Shown piece after piece: positions 10,748 to 23,948 of a DNA stretch of 64,000 nucleotides. Each line of letters begins with the position of its first letter. The stretch's first letter is position 1. Source of the DNA: Patescibacteria group bacterium UBA6489 (GTDB lineage: Bacteria > Patescibacteriota > Gracilibacteria > BD1-5 > UBA6164); the NCBI GenBank assembly GCA_002435385.1, contig DJMN01000053.1, positions 1 through 64,000 of the forward strand, given 5' to 3'. A program made the position numbers and the translations under genes. The notes under the pieces were generated by a model. It was not told the DNA's origin, made no database searches, and worked only from the letters and a program-made list of their open reading frames with translations.

Positions 10748-13700
10748 TTATAATTCACCTGTTATATCTTCTGATATATCTAGTTCCCAATCAAAAGTAG
10801 TTCCCAGTCATTTACTCTCTAAATATTCTCACATATTATTAAAGAGATATGTTAAATCTAGAGTAGAATCTCCCTTTTTAAACTCAAAATCATAGGTGTC
10901 TTTTGTATATATATTCATAAATATTTTACCATCAATCATCTTAGCTGAAGTCTTCCGATATATTAATCAAAAGCTATATTGAAAATCTGAACTAACTATA
11001 GAATCAGAATCTGTAATATATCCATCTTGAACTACTCAATCTAAATAAATAATTTCTCAACCTAATAATTTTTCATAATTATTTCCTTCTTTGATTCTAT
11101 TTTTTATCTTTATTTTATTCTTTTCATAAAAATCAGTCGCTATAACTTTCTTTCAAATCCAATGTTCATTATCATACTTATTATCTCATACATCATCAGC
11201 ACCTCAATGTAAAAATTTTCTAAGCATATATGGAGAAACCTCTAATCTTAAATCTCAAATCGTCAAATCAGAAAATGGAATTTCTACTTCTGAAGCTTTA
11301 ATCCGTTTTATTTCAAATAATCAATCAAGGGTAAGAGTCATAACTGGCACCTCTATGTTTGCTATTTCTCAACCAGCAATTTGAGAAGCTTCCAAAGAAA
11401 GATATATTAAAGCTAATCATGAAGCTTCTACTATCATTTCATCAACTCATTTTTCCCAATAAATTTCTAAAAGATATCACATCAATAACGATTCTCTATA
11501 AACTGTATCACAATCATCATGTTCTTTTGCATATTTTATAAAGTCCTCCCTAAACTTTCCTTTTATATATCAAAATCATTCATCAGAACTTTTTCTCCAT
11601 CATCATTCTACAAAAACATAACTCCCATCTTCATTTTCTTTCCAACTATCTTTTACAAAAAGTAGCCTATTAACTTTTGCTAACTCTTGTCTTCATGTTA
11701 GTTCTCTATCATTTTCTCTTATAGAAAAAACATCAGTCTCTTTAGAATGTAATACACAATTTCAAATCCTCTCTATATCAACAGTCCTATCATTATAATA
11801 AGCCTTTGATAAGAAAAATACATACATATCTCTTGTTACTGGTTCATTTGTAAAACTAGACATCATATTATCTGGATATGATCAATCTCAAAACTTAAAA
11901 GCATTTGCTATTATTTTCTGTGTAGCCTTTAGTGTTAGTTTATCTTCTGGCATAAATAATGCAACTCTTTTTTCTCAGTCTATATTCAATATCTCTACTT
12001 GATTTATTATGCCTTTATGTTTAGCAAATTCTAAATATTTATTCGCATCTTTGGGATATAAGAAAAAGTTATCAAATTCATTTTGCCTACTCCAAGAATC
12101 ACCTATCCGTATTTTTACTAATTTTTCCATTGCATCTTCTAACTTCAACTTATTTCAATCTATCCATCACTGATATTTAGCAAAACAAGCATATTTTGCT
12201 AATCCTCTACCTTCTAAATCTGGAAAACAATTATCTGCTCAATATTTTGTTATGTAGTTATTAAATTCTTTTTCTTTTTGATTTTGTTGTGCTTGAGTTC
12301 ATTTTGTCATCCGTGTTTTTACTAGTACTTTCATTCATTCTTCTCTATTTATCATAGCTGTTGGATCAAATTTTCAGTTTAATTTTCACGAATCTGTATC
12401 TCTTCTTCAACTTATCCAGTCTAATTCTTTTGCTGTTTTTATTTGTGAACAATAATATCAATCATTATCATCCCAAACATCTGTAAATGGTACATAAACT
12501 ATTCATTCATCCATTTCATCATTTATTTTTAGATATCCTATTTCGTTTGTATCCAAAAATCTAAATTTTAATGAGACTAATTTTTCAGGATTATTTGTTT
12601 CATAAGTATAGCTTATTATTCTAAATTCATCTCATGTTTCAAAATTAAAATAGTTTTTTTCTGTTTTATCACTATTCCGTTTCCGATATTCTTTTGTTTT
12701 ATCTTCTATTATTGCATAGTGTCATACACAATTTTTAGGGGTTGTTTCACAATTTACAAATATTTCAGGATTTTCTTTCCAATTATACTGACATCTTTTA
12801 GAAGGATTTCCAATCCCAATATCACATTTCTCCTTCACCTCCTCACCATCATAAATCCCCTCTCAAATCACCAACTCCCTCATACACTTATGACTATCCT
12901 CAGCATTATACACTTTAAAATACTTAGCTGGATTCAAACTCTCTCCATTCTCCCCTTTCAATTCAAAATGTAAATGTGCTTTGTATTCTGTTGTATCTGG
13001 TGCAACTGTTCAAAGTACTGTTTCAGGTGTTACTGTTTTAACTGTTCAATTCAATATATTTTCACTTGTAACTATATGTGCATAAATACTTTTCTTTCAA
13101 TCATTGTGTAATACTTTAACTGTTCATGTTCCTGAACTTTGTATTGTACCGTTTGCAACTGCTTTTACTTCTTCTCAAGCTTCTAAGTTAAAATCCATTG
13201 CATCGTGAACATCTCAATTAAATTCTTCAAAAAATATTTGAGTCACCAACTGGTCAACTGTTCTTCAACTATTTGATAGTGCTTCGTAATCAAATGGATA
13301 ATCTAAAGTCTTATTAGTTTCGTAATTGATTCAATCCAATTTTACAAAATCCTCATGTATCCAACCAACTATACCATTTTCCATACTTAGTAGCTCTTCT
13401 AATGTGAAGTTAGGATAAAGTCTAGCATAGTGAGTATTAAATATCTCTTCTGTAATATCTTTAGGAGTATCTTCTATTTTTACATAGTACAAGTTATTAG
13501 TTTCATCTTTTCATAAGATTTGTACTTTTGTATCTTCATAAGTTTCCCAAATTATGTTTTCTTTTGTGTCTGTGTTTGTATTTGCTCTTAGGTCTACTGT
13601 TACTCAGTAATCCCAAGATATAGTTCAAGTTATTTTTGTTTCTGGTGTAAATATTTCTACATCTGGTCAAATTGCTACGAATCAATTAAATATCCATGCG

Positions 13701-16498
13701 GTTCTTTGGTCTTGGAATTCTACTTTAAACCAATTTCATTTTGTTTCTAAAACTGTCAATACTGTGTTGTATGGAATAACATCTTGATTATTTCCATTTC
13801 AATCTTTGTTATAATCAAAGTATCAGCTTGTTGCACTTGGATTTTCATGTGCATAAATACCAACTAGGCTTGATACAACTACTTCATTTCATTCTGGAGT
13901 TTTTAACTCATCTTTAGGTGTTGGTATTGTACAAGTTTCTGCTAATTCATTGTTTGATATATATCCTTCTTCATCTAATCAAATAACTCTTATTTTTGTT
14001 ATACTTGAATTTTCCTCTAAAATTTCAACTTCTGTTCAGTTATTTAGCTCTATTCAGTCTTTATTTAGATTCTGTGTTGTTGATAATACCGCTTTCTTGT
14101 CACTAGCACAAATTTCTTTTGTATAGGTTTCAAAAACATCATCAGAAGATTTAGGACAGAAGTCACTGGCATTCTTTAAACTTGCTTCTTGATGATAAGC
14201 ATTCAACATCATTTTAGCTACTGTTAATCTATCTACTGAATCTGTGTATGGATTATTTGGTATACTTGTTTTATCAATCAACCCAAAAAAAAGTGCTACA
14301 CCTAAATAAGTATTATCTGGTTTTATAATTGTGTAATCACAAGTGTTATTCTGCATATCAAAATTGAAGGTATTTAGACTTCACTTTATTGCATCCATGT
14401 ATGTAATATCATTTAATGGGAAAAATGCTCATGTATTTGATAATTCCATTAGGTTGTTATCAACTACTGTCTGAGCATAATCAGACCACCACTGTTCATC
14501 TGTTCCTTGTATATCACTTATGCTTCATTCTCTATATGGGATTAATGCTTTTTGTGAAGCATTTACTAAGACCTTAGCATATTCGGCACGGTTCATTGTA
14601 TTTTCTCATTTGAAGGTTCAATCTTTATAACCTGAAAACCAATCTTTGCTACTTACTGTATAGGCTGTAAAACAATCCATATCGCTACTAGAAGCCATAT
14701 CAGAGAACTCTTCTTCACATCTTCTTTGACCGAAATCATAAGAATCGGCACTACATATGTTTGAAAGTTCTACTGAATTTTTGTAGATGAAGAAATGATC
14801 ATCAAAACTTAGATTTGGGATTTTATCGTCATATGAAATTTCAAAGAAAGAAGTGTTATCTTGGGTATCTAGCCAAATATCATGTATTCTCGGAGTTGTT
14901 ACATTGGTTAAGTAAGGTGCTCTGTATTCTAGAGAAAATACGGTTCAACTAGCTGTTAGACTGTAAATATTAGTAGAATCTTCACATACTACTATATCAT
15001 TAGGTACTTCTTCTTGATTTAGAGGAGCATAATAATTTCCTATACCAAAAGGTAAGGATTCTTTATTCTGGATTATTTGTCTTGATTGTATTTCTGAGTT
15101 TATGACTTCTACTTCTTTTACTAGAGGTGTTACTCAGGCATCTTTGAAGTTGGTATATCCAAAATGCTCAAGTGAGAATTCAACCTTGTATTTTCATGAT
15201 TGCTCTGGTATTCTTACTATTATGTCTGTTTGAGTTGTTTTGTTATATCATACTTCTTCTGCTAAAATTCAATAATTTGTAGCTAATTCTACTTCCTGAT
15301 TATTCTCGTCATATATCTTGTATGTTAGTCTAACTGGATTTTCTGAATTGTCCCAGTTATAGTATCATTTGTTTGTTAGTGATAATGTGAATTTGTAGTT
15401 TTTGTTTGTTTTGTAGTTTTGTTTTTTATCTAGTCAGTTTGATAAAATAGTATAACTTGCTCAATATTTATTTAGTAACAGGATTTTGTCGTATGTTATA
15501 TCTGATTCTGTGCTTCATACTTTGTATTTAAAATAAACTGTTTTTACTCATTCTGAATTATCTTTTAGTCTATAATCTATTACAGAATTTTCATAGTTTA
15601 TCCAGTCTCAGAAATTTTCTCAATCTTCTGAAAAGGCTATATAGTCTGGTGTTGTGTCTAAGTTTAGTTGAACTATTAGGTTCTGAGATTCACTAAAAAC
15701 AGAATCAGAGTTCAAGATAATATTTCATTTTGCTTTCAGTTCTTCTTCATATTCTTCTAGTCATTTTATAATTGTTGGTTTATTGTAAGGCACTCAATAT
15801 GCTCTACAATTAGCCAATTTACGAGCAAATCAAGGTGCAGAGATGTTTTTAGAGTCCTTTAATTTGTATTGCTTTTCAATATTCTGACATCATGGTGATT
15901 TTGAGTCTTTTGAGTAGTTGTCTTTTTCTGGACATATGAGATAGAGTTCTAGAGGTTCAGATCAAGATACCATATCGGTATGCCGTCATTGTTTATTTTC
16001 TCAACCTCTTTCCCTTCCATATTGGTCAATCCAATGGCATCATTTTTCTCAGGTTATTTTATTGTTGTTTTTCTCTTCCTTAATTTCATTTTTACATTCT
16101 CCTAAATAACTTTTTCAATCTTTTAAAATTGAGTCAATTGCTTCACTAGCAACTTCTTGAGTGTGTTCTTTTCAGTTTGGTTGCACTTTACAGATCTCTA
16201 CTTTTTTTGACTCTTTTTGTGTTGCTCAGGTGTTTGTTTCTGTTGCTTTAGTCTTTAAACTTTCATCTTCATGCTCACCCTCACACTCCCCCATTGAAAA
16301 TTTTAAACTTGGTAGTTTTTCTTTTATTGTTTCCTCTGTTATTGTTCCTGATAGATATTTTGTTTCTCATGATATGCAGATTGCTGTTTTATCTTGAATT
16401 ACCTCTCAGGTAAAAGCATTTACTAATCCTACATTTCCTATATTCACAGACATTCAAAATAATAAAAACACTGCAAACATCCTTCTCATAAAGCCCAT
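10748..16498 (-). CDS. Giant exported SLH-repeat, SH3-like and M23 peptidase protein
   Basis: A 1916-residue protein in one uninterrupted frame, checked base by base from 14.4 kb to the stop. It has a signal peptide (MGFMRRMFAVFLLFGM, ending near VNA) and several hundred residues of beta-rich domains (residues about 150-560). SLH-like repeats span about 600-790 (WFSGYKDGTFKGENTMNRAE). SH3-like strands follow at about 865-940 (WFKVEFQDQRTAWIFNGFV). The LytM/M23 domain has His1098, Asp1102 and His1175-Leu-His1177-Phe-Glu. More SLH-like repeats and a C-terminal domain complete it. The zinc ligands are intact, so an active peptidoglycan endopeptidase attached to the envelope is likely. It heads a run of tightly spaced genes down to 5.7 kb. 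Confidence 0.88.
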
Positions 16499-16615
16499 TT
16501 TTTGTGATTTAATATATAAGATGTTTTTATTATATGAAGAAAAACCTCTTTACAAATTTTATTTTACACTTTATGTTAAAAATATTTAAAGAACATAATC
16601 ATAATAATAAAATAA

Positions 16616-16648
16616 AAAAGAACTCTTTAATTTAAAGAATTCCTTTTC
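16616..16648 (-). terminator. Hairpin terminator after the short SLH gene
   Basis: On the minus strand GAATTCTTTAA and TTAAAGAGTTC pair (one T-G wobble) and a T-run follows. It lies 61 bp past the SLH gene's stop at 16709 and upstream of the giant gene. A plausible TATAAT for the giant gene lies at 16529-16534. Confidence 0.65.
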
Positions 16649-16708
16649 AAAAAAATATTTATTACTTATTATAACAATCATCAGCACTTCAAGAATGAGA
16701 TAAAAAAC

Positions 16709-17349
16709 CTATCAAAGAAAAATTGATTGTGCGGCAGTAACAAAAATCCATCATCTTAAAGCACTTGTATCATAATCTGTAAAGACTCCATATTTTCAAT
16801 CTTTATCTAACATTCAAAAATTATAGGCACCTAATACATATCATTCTTTCCAATCCTCCTTAGTTAAATCTTTTTTTATTTTCTCAGCTTGCATAACCAT
16901 TTTTAAAGCCTCTATCTTAGTAACATTATCATCTGGTCTAAACTTATCATTAGCAACAATATATCATTTTTCTAATGCTGCTTCAGCATATTTACACCCC
17001 CAATCCTCTGAATTTAAATCAGAAAATTTTCATTCACACTTATCCTCAATAGTAGAATAAGATAAATTCATCATAACTTTTGACATTTCTCTTCTTGTTA
17101 TTGTATCGCCTACCCTATACTCATCAGGTGTAACAGACTTATCTTCTATAACCTTTAAAGTTACTAATTTATTAGAAGCCTCTAATTCTGTATAATCTGC
17201 TGCATTTAAAGTATCAATAGATACAAAAACTGTAGACTTTCTTATATTTGGGAATTTTTCAAAGCATTTAAAGTATCAATAGATACAAAAACTGTAGACA
17301 GCATACTTAATCAAACAACTGCTGATATAACTTTTTTACTTAAATTCAT
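16709..17349 (-). CDS. SLH-domain exported protein, frame broken by a 62-bp duplication
   Basis: The 5' end encodes MNLSKKVISAVVGLSMLSTV and then VFVSIDTLNA, a signal peptide. It then runs into a UAA, because a 36-bp segment is repeated 62 bp further on (17264-17299 and 17202-17237). Removing one repeat unit restores a 192-residue protein that continues AADYTELEAS. It has SLH-like repeats such as TRREMSKVMMNLS, WGCKYAEAALEKGYI and VTKIEALKMVMQAEK. SLH domains usually tether proteins to cell-wall polymers. Without correction, only an internal start (for example TTG near 17313) could express the SLH part, and it would lack the export signal. Confidence 0.75.
17202..17299. repeat. 36-bp direct repeat with 26-bp spacer (62-bp duplication)
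   Basis: The segment GCATTTAAAGTATCAATAG...CTGTAGAC occurs twice without a mismatch, at 17202-17237 and 17264-17299, inside the signal-peptide coding region of the SLH gene. The 62-bp step is not a multiple of three, so it breaks the frame. It may be a recent duplication or an assembly artefact. Confidence 0.85.
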
Positions 17350-17384
17350 ATTTTATATATTTAAAAATCTAAAATTGCACAGAT

Positions 17385-17412
17385 ATTATACTTTACAAGA
17401 GTACCAAGTCAA
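17385..17412 (-). promoter_or_regulatory. Sigma70-type promoter of the SLH gene
   Basis: On the minus strand TTGACT (17407-17412), a 16-bp spacer, then TATAAT (17385-17390), 36 bp upstream of the ATG. It shows that this genome uses near-canonical housekeeping promoters. Confidence 0.75.
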
Positions 17413-17470
17413 ACAACCAAGCTATAAATTCACACAATCTTCACGCTAACGACTATTCATAAAACACATA

Positions 17471-17496
17471 AAACCCTCAATAATCATTGAGGGTTT
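17471..17496. terminator. Bidirectional hairpin terminator after alpha-2-macroglobulin
   Basis: AAACCCTCAAT and ATTGAGGGTTT form a perfect 11-bp stem around a 4-base loop, flanked by A and T runs. It lies 53 bp beyond the macroglobulin stop and just upstream of the SLH promoter. Confidence 0.8.
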
Positions 17497-17549
17497 TATT
17501 CTTAAATAAGGCAAAAATCACAGAAAATAAAAAACAATTTTTCCCCTTT

Positions 17550-20500
17550 CTACTCCTTCACCTTAATCACTCTAAACTTACCATTAGCCTTTACCATCGG
17601 ATCATACATCATATAAGCAGAAACAGGAGGATAAGTAAATATTCAAGAAAACTCTGGTCTAAAATAATACTCTAAAGACATATTCTTTCACCACACAACA
17701 TCTCTATTATAAAAAACTACCTCAGGCTTAAATTCAATATGACCATTATAATTATCCTTCGTTGTATCTTGTTTCACATCAATAGACTCAGTCTTAAACT
17801 CTGAATTTATAACTTTAAAAGCAGAAGGTAAATAATCCTCTATAACAACATTTCTTCTAGTCTTTTCATCTTGAAAATCTACAGAAACATTTACTTTATA
17901 CAATTTTCATTTAACAAACTCATCTCATTCAAAAAGTTTAATGTCTCCATTATCCATAACTTCATAAATTTCTCTCTTCACTGAGATTCCATTAGAAGAA
18001 TCTCCTACTTGTAATTTATCCTTAGGATAAGTCTTTAACACCAAACTAACAAACATATCAGTTCAATGAAGATTAGCAACTCATAACTCTATCTTATCTT
18101 TATAAACGATATCCCTTAACTTATAATTCATCTTAAACATATTAGGATTTCCATCTCACAAAGAAAATGTTTCTCCTCTATTCAACTCCATTCAAATGGA
18201 AAAACCAAAAGTACTATTTTTATTTTTTCAATAAATCTCTATATATTTAGCAAATGCAATAAATGCATTATTTTTTGATTGAGTACTATAATAATACCCT
18301 TCCCAATCAATAGAATACAAATCATCAATTAATTCATCAATATATTTAACATCATAACTATAATCTATAAGCATAGAAGTAAATATTGCCTTATCAGACA
18401 AACTATCCCAATACCGATATTCATTTTCTTCTTTATCCAACATTCATTTTATCTTTTCTATATTTGATTCAATTCCTGCTTTAAACTTATTTTTATCAAA
18501 TAAAACCAATCAATAAGTATATGCAATCAAAGTATGTCTTGAAACTTTATTTTTATCAATCTTGCTAGCAAGTTTATCATAAGCTAATTGACCTTTTCAC
18601 AGTTTAGCAAAACTTAAAAATGTTTCAGCTCTATCTATATCATTATCAATATTTCAAATATTATTTTCTAAATATTTTGAAGCTTTTTCTATCATATCGC
18701 TTGGAATATCTGCTCAATAATTTTTCATATCAACCAATCTTCTTAAAACAAAAGGAGTTATATGTAAATCTGTAACAGTATCTCAAGGCCAATAAGCAAA
18801 ACCTCACTCAGAAGTTTGCATAGATTTTATTCTATCTACTCAAGCTTTTAAATTACTTTTTACTACATCAACATTTTCTAATCAAGAAAACAAATCACTG
18901 AATTTCAAAAGTATAGCATTAGGATAAGTACTAGAAGTAGTCTGCTCAATACAACCATAAGGATAAACAGCCAAAGATTTAACTATCTTTTCAATACCAT
19001 TTAACCTATTGTTTGAAAAAACAACTTCTACAATAGATTTATCCAAATCAGTATTTTTTGGTACATCAATAACTGTATCAAAAAGTTTTCAAGTCTCAAT
19101 TTTTCCACTTTTTATAATATTTGAAATCAAAATAGGAGATTGTTTAACATCTATACTTCATTCCAAACTGTCACTATACTCTGGAGAATCTCATAAAGCT
19201 GTTACTTTATAAGTCACTTCATCAGATAACTTTAAATCACTAACATCCCAATATACAACTTCATTACCTCATCCTGATATATAAGCTTTTTTTTCAGGAG
19301 TATCAACAGTCATTCAATTCATCTCAAGTTTTACGATAAATGACATATCTTTTTTAGTTGTATTAAAAACATTAACTCAAAGTTTTACACTATCACCATC
19401 TCTTAAAATAAAAGGCATTTTATCTTCTATAATTACATTTTTCCTTACCTCTATAAAATCCTCTCAATATCCAAAATAATTATCTTTAGAATTTGTCACA
19501 ACCATAATCCTAAAATTTGTTAAGTTATCAGGCAAATTAAATTTAACCTGAGCCTTTCAGTTCGCATCAGTAATAACAGAAGGATTAAAATAAGCAGTAT
19601 TTTTAAAGATAGTCCTACTCGAAACGGCACTATCTCATCATTTAAAATTCCCCAATCAACCTCAACCTGCTAATCAATACCTAGAAAAATAAAATCTCTT
19701 AAGCATTGCTATATTAGTGATACTAGTCTGTATTTGAAAAGGTAACTTCTTATAAAATTTCTCCAAACTATTTAAATCAACATTTCACATTAAACTAATC
19801 AAAGAATCATCTACCACCATAACAGTTAGTTCTGACTTAACTCACTTTTTATTTTTATCTTTTACATCAATATCAAGCACAACTTCATCTCTAGGGCTAT
19901 ACTGCTTCTTATTTGATTTAATTTCTACAAAAGACTTTTTATCAGTTTTATCAACAACCACCTCTGTATATCAAACCTTATACTCTGGTATAGCATCCAA
20001 AGTATCAGTATCAACTGCAACAATTCAAACATAAGCATTAGGAACAAAAGTATCATCAATAGTTATTTCTCTAAAGAAAGTATTCCCCTGTACATCCAAA
20101 TACTCTGATTTTAAAACTCACTGCTTTTCAATAGTCCACAAAATCTTTCATTTTGAAAATGGTAACCTAACTAAAAACCTAGCCTTATCTCACAATTTAT
20201 AACTTATTTTTTCTGATAAAACTGTTATTTTATTATCACTAACTACAGGATTACTAGCATCTTCATCTCAATAAGCGACAACAGTAAAATATTTTTTAGA
20301 ATCACTTTTAAATAAGTCATCTATTTTAATCTCTTGTTTTATTTTTATATTTTTAGTTTGTCACATACAACTATCATCTATATATCATTGTTCACATCAC
20401 AATTTTTTATATATAGTTTTTCTATCACAAACAGTATCTTTATCTCAAACACAATTACCTATAAGATAATCCACCTCGTCATAATTTAACTGTATTTCTT

Positions 20501-23500
20501 TTTCTATATCCTTAACAATTTTAGGTTCTTTTGTCTCATTAAATTCATTAATATAGGTATCAGCAGAATACTTTTTAGATTGTAAATTTTTTAAATCTAT
20601 CATTCAAAATTCAAATACATATTCAGATGTTTTTTCAAGTTTATATTTAAATTTTAATTTACCATCATCAGTTACCTCAAAATCATCACTATTCACTTTT
20701 ATAATTTTCTCTAATCTCTCAACAGTCCTTGTAATAGGTCTTTTATATCACCTTACATCATCAACCATTGTTGTTTCATATTCTTTTCTTTTTACTATCA
20801 ATAAAAATTTATCATCATAATCCTCTGTCCGCTTTCAAACATTCAATCATCAATCTATAACAATCTCAGATCCAGCTTTGTAAAATCTATTCTCTGTAGT
20901 AAAATAAATACCAGAATCAGGATTCCGTCTTTTATATTCATTTGGTAATTTAGCTATAATAGAGTTAGATCAAGAAATAACATCTCAAGCCTTATCTGTA
21001 ACAGTAACCTCAACTATATATTTATAATCCTCATAACTAGAAGTAAAATCCACATCTACATCAAAAATAGCTTTTCCATTTTCATCTAAAACTCATTTTC
21101 ATTCAGTATAAAACTCTTTTTGAGGCTCCCAATAACAACCATAATAACAATCATCCCAATAAGAATCTTCATAATAATACTGTCTATAAACTTTATATCT
21201 GAAATTAGCTCAATTTACAGCAGGACCAGAATAATACTTAGACATAACCATAGCAGAAATTCTAAACTTTCATGTATAATTAGTCCTCCAATAATAATCT
21301 TTATCTTTCTCCTCCTTATCAATTTTTACAAGTCAATCATTTAATCAGACAGCTCTTAAACTAACTTCATTTTTAAACTTAGGATTTTTAAATACCTCTA
21401 CTGAAAATCAACTCTTTCAAATCATATCATTTTCACTATATAGATAAATCAAATAACTTCATAAAGATGCTGTTGTATCTATACCAAACACGGAATTAAT
21501 ACTACCAAATTCATTAACAGTTAGATTCTTATTAAAAACCTCAGTTCATTTAGAATCTTTTATTTTTACTGTCATCTCCTTTCACTGAGCAATAGATAAA
21601 TCTGTAGATTTCCTAATAACTCACTTTATATTAACTTCCTCTCAAGGTAGATACAATCTTCTATCAGTATAAATATGAGAATAAAATTCAGGTTCAACAT
21701 CTCACCGACGATTTAATACCACATCTAAAGAATCTCAATTATTACTAGTTCAATACCACCGATCAGAAGTAGATGTATATCCAAAATTCCAAGGAGAAAT
21801 TCCAGAATTCCATTTTGAAGAAACATAACTTTGATGACTAGAATCAGATGATGTTACAAAAAATGAATCATATTTATTTTCCTCATAATCATTTTCAAAA
21901 GAAAAAGTTTTCTCAAAAGCTCAATCAATTTTTCACTTTAAATCAACTTTTAAAACTCAATCTGCTCAAGTTTTTCAAAGAGAAATTTCTTTTGAATATA
22001 TCTGTTTAGTTAAAGCAGAGCTAGTAGGCTCATCCTTTTGTTTCTTTGTAAGAAAGTCATTTAAATAAACTTTTATTTCTTGAGCATTCAATGGATTTCA
22101 AGCAAAATCATTTACAAAAAAGAAAGCTTCTCAATTTCTACTAACCTTCATAGTTATATGAGAATTTACAACTCAAAAGAAAACAGGTTCCTGAAATTTT
22201 CCACTAAATTCTCTATCATCTGAATTAGAAAAAGTTACATAATACAATCCATTTCAACTACTCTTCAAAACATCATCAAAGTTAAAATCCTTTTTTATCA
22301 CTTTTATTTCTTCTCCCTCTTTTTGTAATTCTGAACTTGCACCATAATCATTCCCTATCGGTCATTCAGAATCTATACTACCACTTTCAGTTTCTCCTAT
22401 TTCTCACTCAGAACGAACTCTCTCTGCTCGTTCCTCGCCTTCCCCCTCAGCTGAAGGGGATTGAGAGGGAACTACAACACTTCAACTGTCTCCTTCATCT
22501 CTAACCACTATTTCCATCTCACTACATTCTATAGTCTCTAACTTATCAATTCCATTTTTGAAAAAATCATTTCTCTGAACAGGTGTTTTTATCGCACTAT
22601 CAAAAAACTCTAATTTAGCATAAGACTCATTTCCTACCTTACAAATCTTTATCTTTGTATTTTTTTTATCAGAATTATATTCAAGTAATTGAAATTTAGG
22701 TAAACTATTTTGAGTATACAGAGCTATATTATCAAGATTTTTAAATCAAAAATATTTATTTTCAGGCATCTCTATTTCAAAAACCTGTTTTTGATTCTCA
22801 GAAGTTTTAATAAAACTTTTTAAAGAAATTTTATACTTTTTTAACGGTTGTAAATTCAAATAAATAATTCACTTAGTAGGATATAAAATAATATCCTCAT
22901 AATCCAGTTTTACTCATCAAGAAACCTCTATAAGAGAAGCTAATCTTTTTTTAGCCTCTATCCTATTTTCTAGAAATTCATCTGAATTCACATCTCATTT
23001 ATCTTCATAAAAGGGAATTCAAAACTCTAAATTTATACTTGTCTTAAAATCATTTTCTATGTCAAAAACAATCCCCTCTGAAAATTTCACAGTAAGAAAT
23101 TCATCTATACATCTTCATCTTATATCATCATAAGTATCCAAAATTATATAATCCTCTTTAAAATCACTTTCATTCATCCTAATTAACCTCTCACAAAATT
23201 CAGCTCAAAATTTTGCTTTTGATATATTGTACTTTTCATCACATTTTATCCTTAAATTATCAAATTTTCTTTCATTAAAAGAATCATTATATATTTCTAA
23301 TAATTTTTTATCAAAACTTAAAATCGGTTCACAACTTTCTTTAGTAACTTCATTTTTAGAAACTAAAGTATTCACAACCTTTACTTGTTCCTCAGCCTCT
23401 CTTTCTGTCCTATAAACAATATATCTCTTATATCAAAAAACTCATCAGATAGATAACACAAAAAAAACAACCAAAAAAATTACTATATTTCTAGTCTTTT

Positions 23501-23507
23501 TTACCAT
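17550..23507 (-). CDS. Bacterial alpha-2-macroglobulin with thioester motif
   Basis: A 1985-residue protein with an N-terminal membrane anchor (IVIFLVVFFVLSIGGVFG, residues 8-25), many macroglobulin-like beta domains, and the thioester motif YGCIEQTTSSTYP (Cys1519, Gln1522). The complement-like helical domain follows. The C-terminal signature is FSGIFTYPPVSAYMMYDP, typical of the YfhM/MagD-type family. Such proteins trap attacking proteases through the thioester, and in Proteobacteria they are often paired with PBP1C. Here the class A PBP lies about 21 kb away. Near residue 350 an in-frame REP-like insert encodes PSQSPSAEGEGEERAERVR. Its size, thioester and anchor suggest a functional protease trap at the cell surface. 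Confidence 0.93.
22438..22470. repeat. REP-like insert inside the alpha-2-macroglobulin gene
   Basis: A GC-rich palindromic block (CCCCCTCAGCTGAAGGGG with flanks) lies inside an otherwise AT-rich gene. It is read in frame as a Pro/Ser/Glu/Arg-rich linker and belongs to the same general class as the REP-like repeats elsewhere in the window. Confidence 0.6.
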
Positions 23508-23648
23508 ACATTTTTGTTATAAATTAAGGATAAATAGATTTTATCCCTAAGAAGATGAAAAGCAAATTTTTGATTAAGATTTCTATAATATTTTTTTCAA
23601 AACACAAAAAAAGTAAAGTAATCTCTTTTCCCCCCTCAATATTTTAAA

Positions 23649-23855
23649 TTAATTTCACTCTATTTTATATTCTTCAAGCATTCTTTCAACAGCTCTCTTT
23701 GTTGCCAAAAGATTATTTTTTTCACAATAACAAAATAATTGTTCACGTGTCTTATCATCCAATACCCCTCAACTAAGTCATTGAGCTGAAATTTCTTTAA
23801 CCAAATCAAACATACCACTATCACAACCTCATAAAATTCACATAATCAAAAACAT
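23649..23855 (-). CDS. Small putative lipoprotein
   Basis: A 68-residue protein beginning MFLIMGILGGCDSG. This is a short hydrophobic leader with a lipobox-like LGGC (Cys11), although the usual N-terminal Lys/Arg is missing. The remainder is helical and charged (DKTREQLFCYCEKN), with two further cysteines. The function is unknown. It lies between a hypothetical gene and the macroglobulin, 141 bp from the latter, and could be cotranscribed with it. Confidence 0.55.
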
Positions 23856-23899
23856 AAAAAATAAAAACTATTATAAATAATTATTTTCTAATTTCAAAA

Positions 23900-23927
23900 A
23901 AAGTTCTAAAAAATTTTTTAGAACTTT
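23900..23927. terminator. Perfect palindromic terminator
   Basis: AAGTTCTAAAAAA and TTTTTTAGAACTT are perfect reverse complements with no spacer. They lie 21 bp past the stop of the 378-residue gene. It should terminate in both directions. Confidence 0.75.
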
Positions 23928-23948
23928 GCTAAATATATTCCTTAAAAT

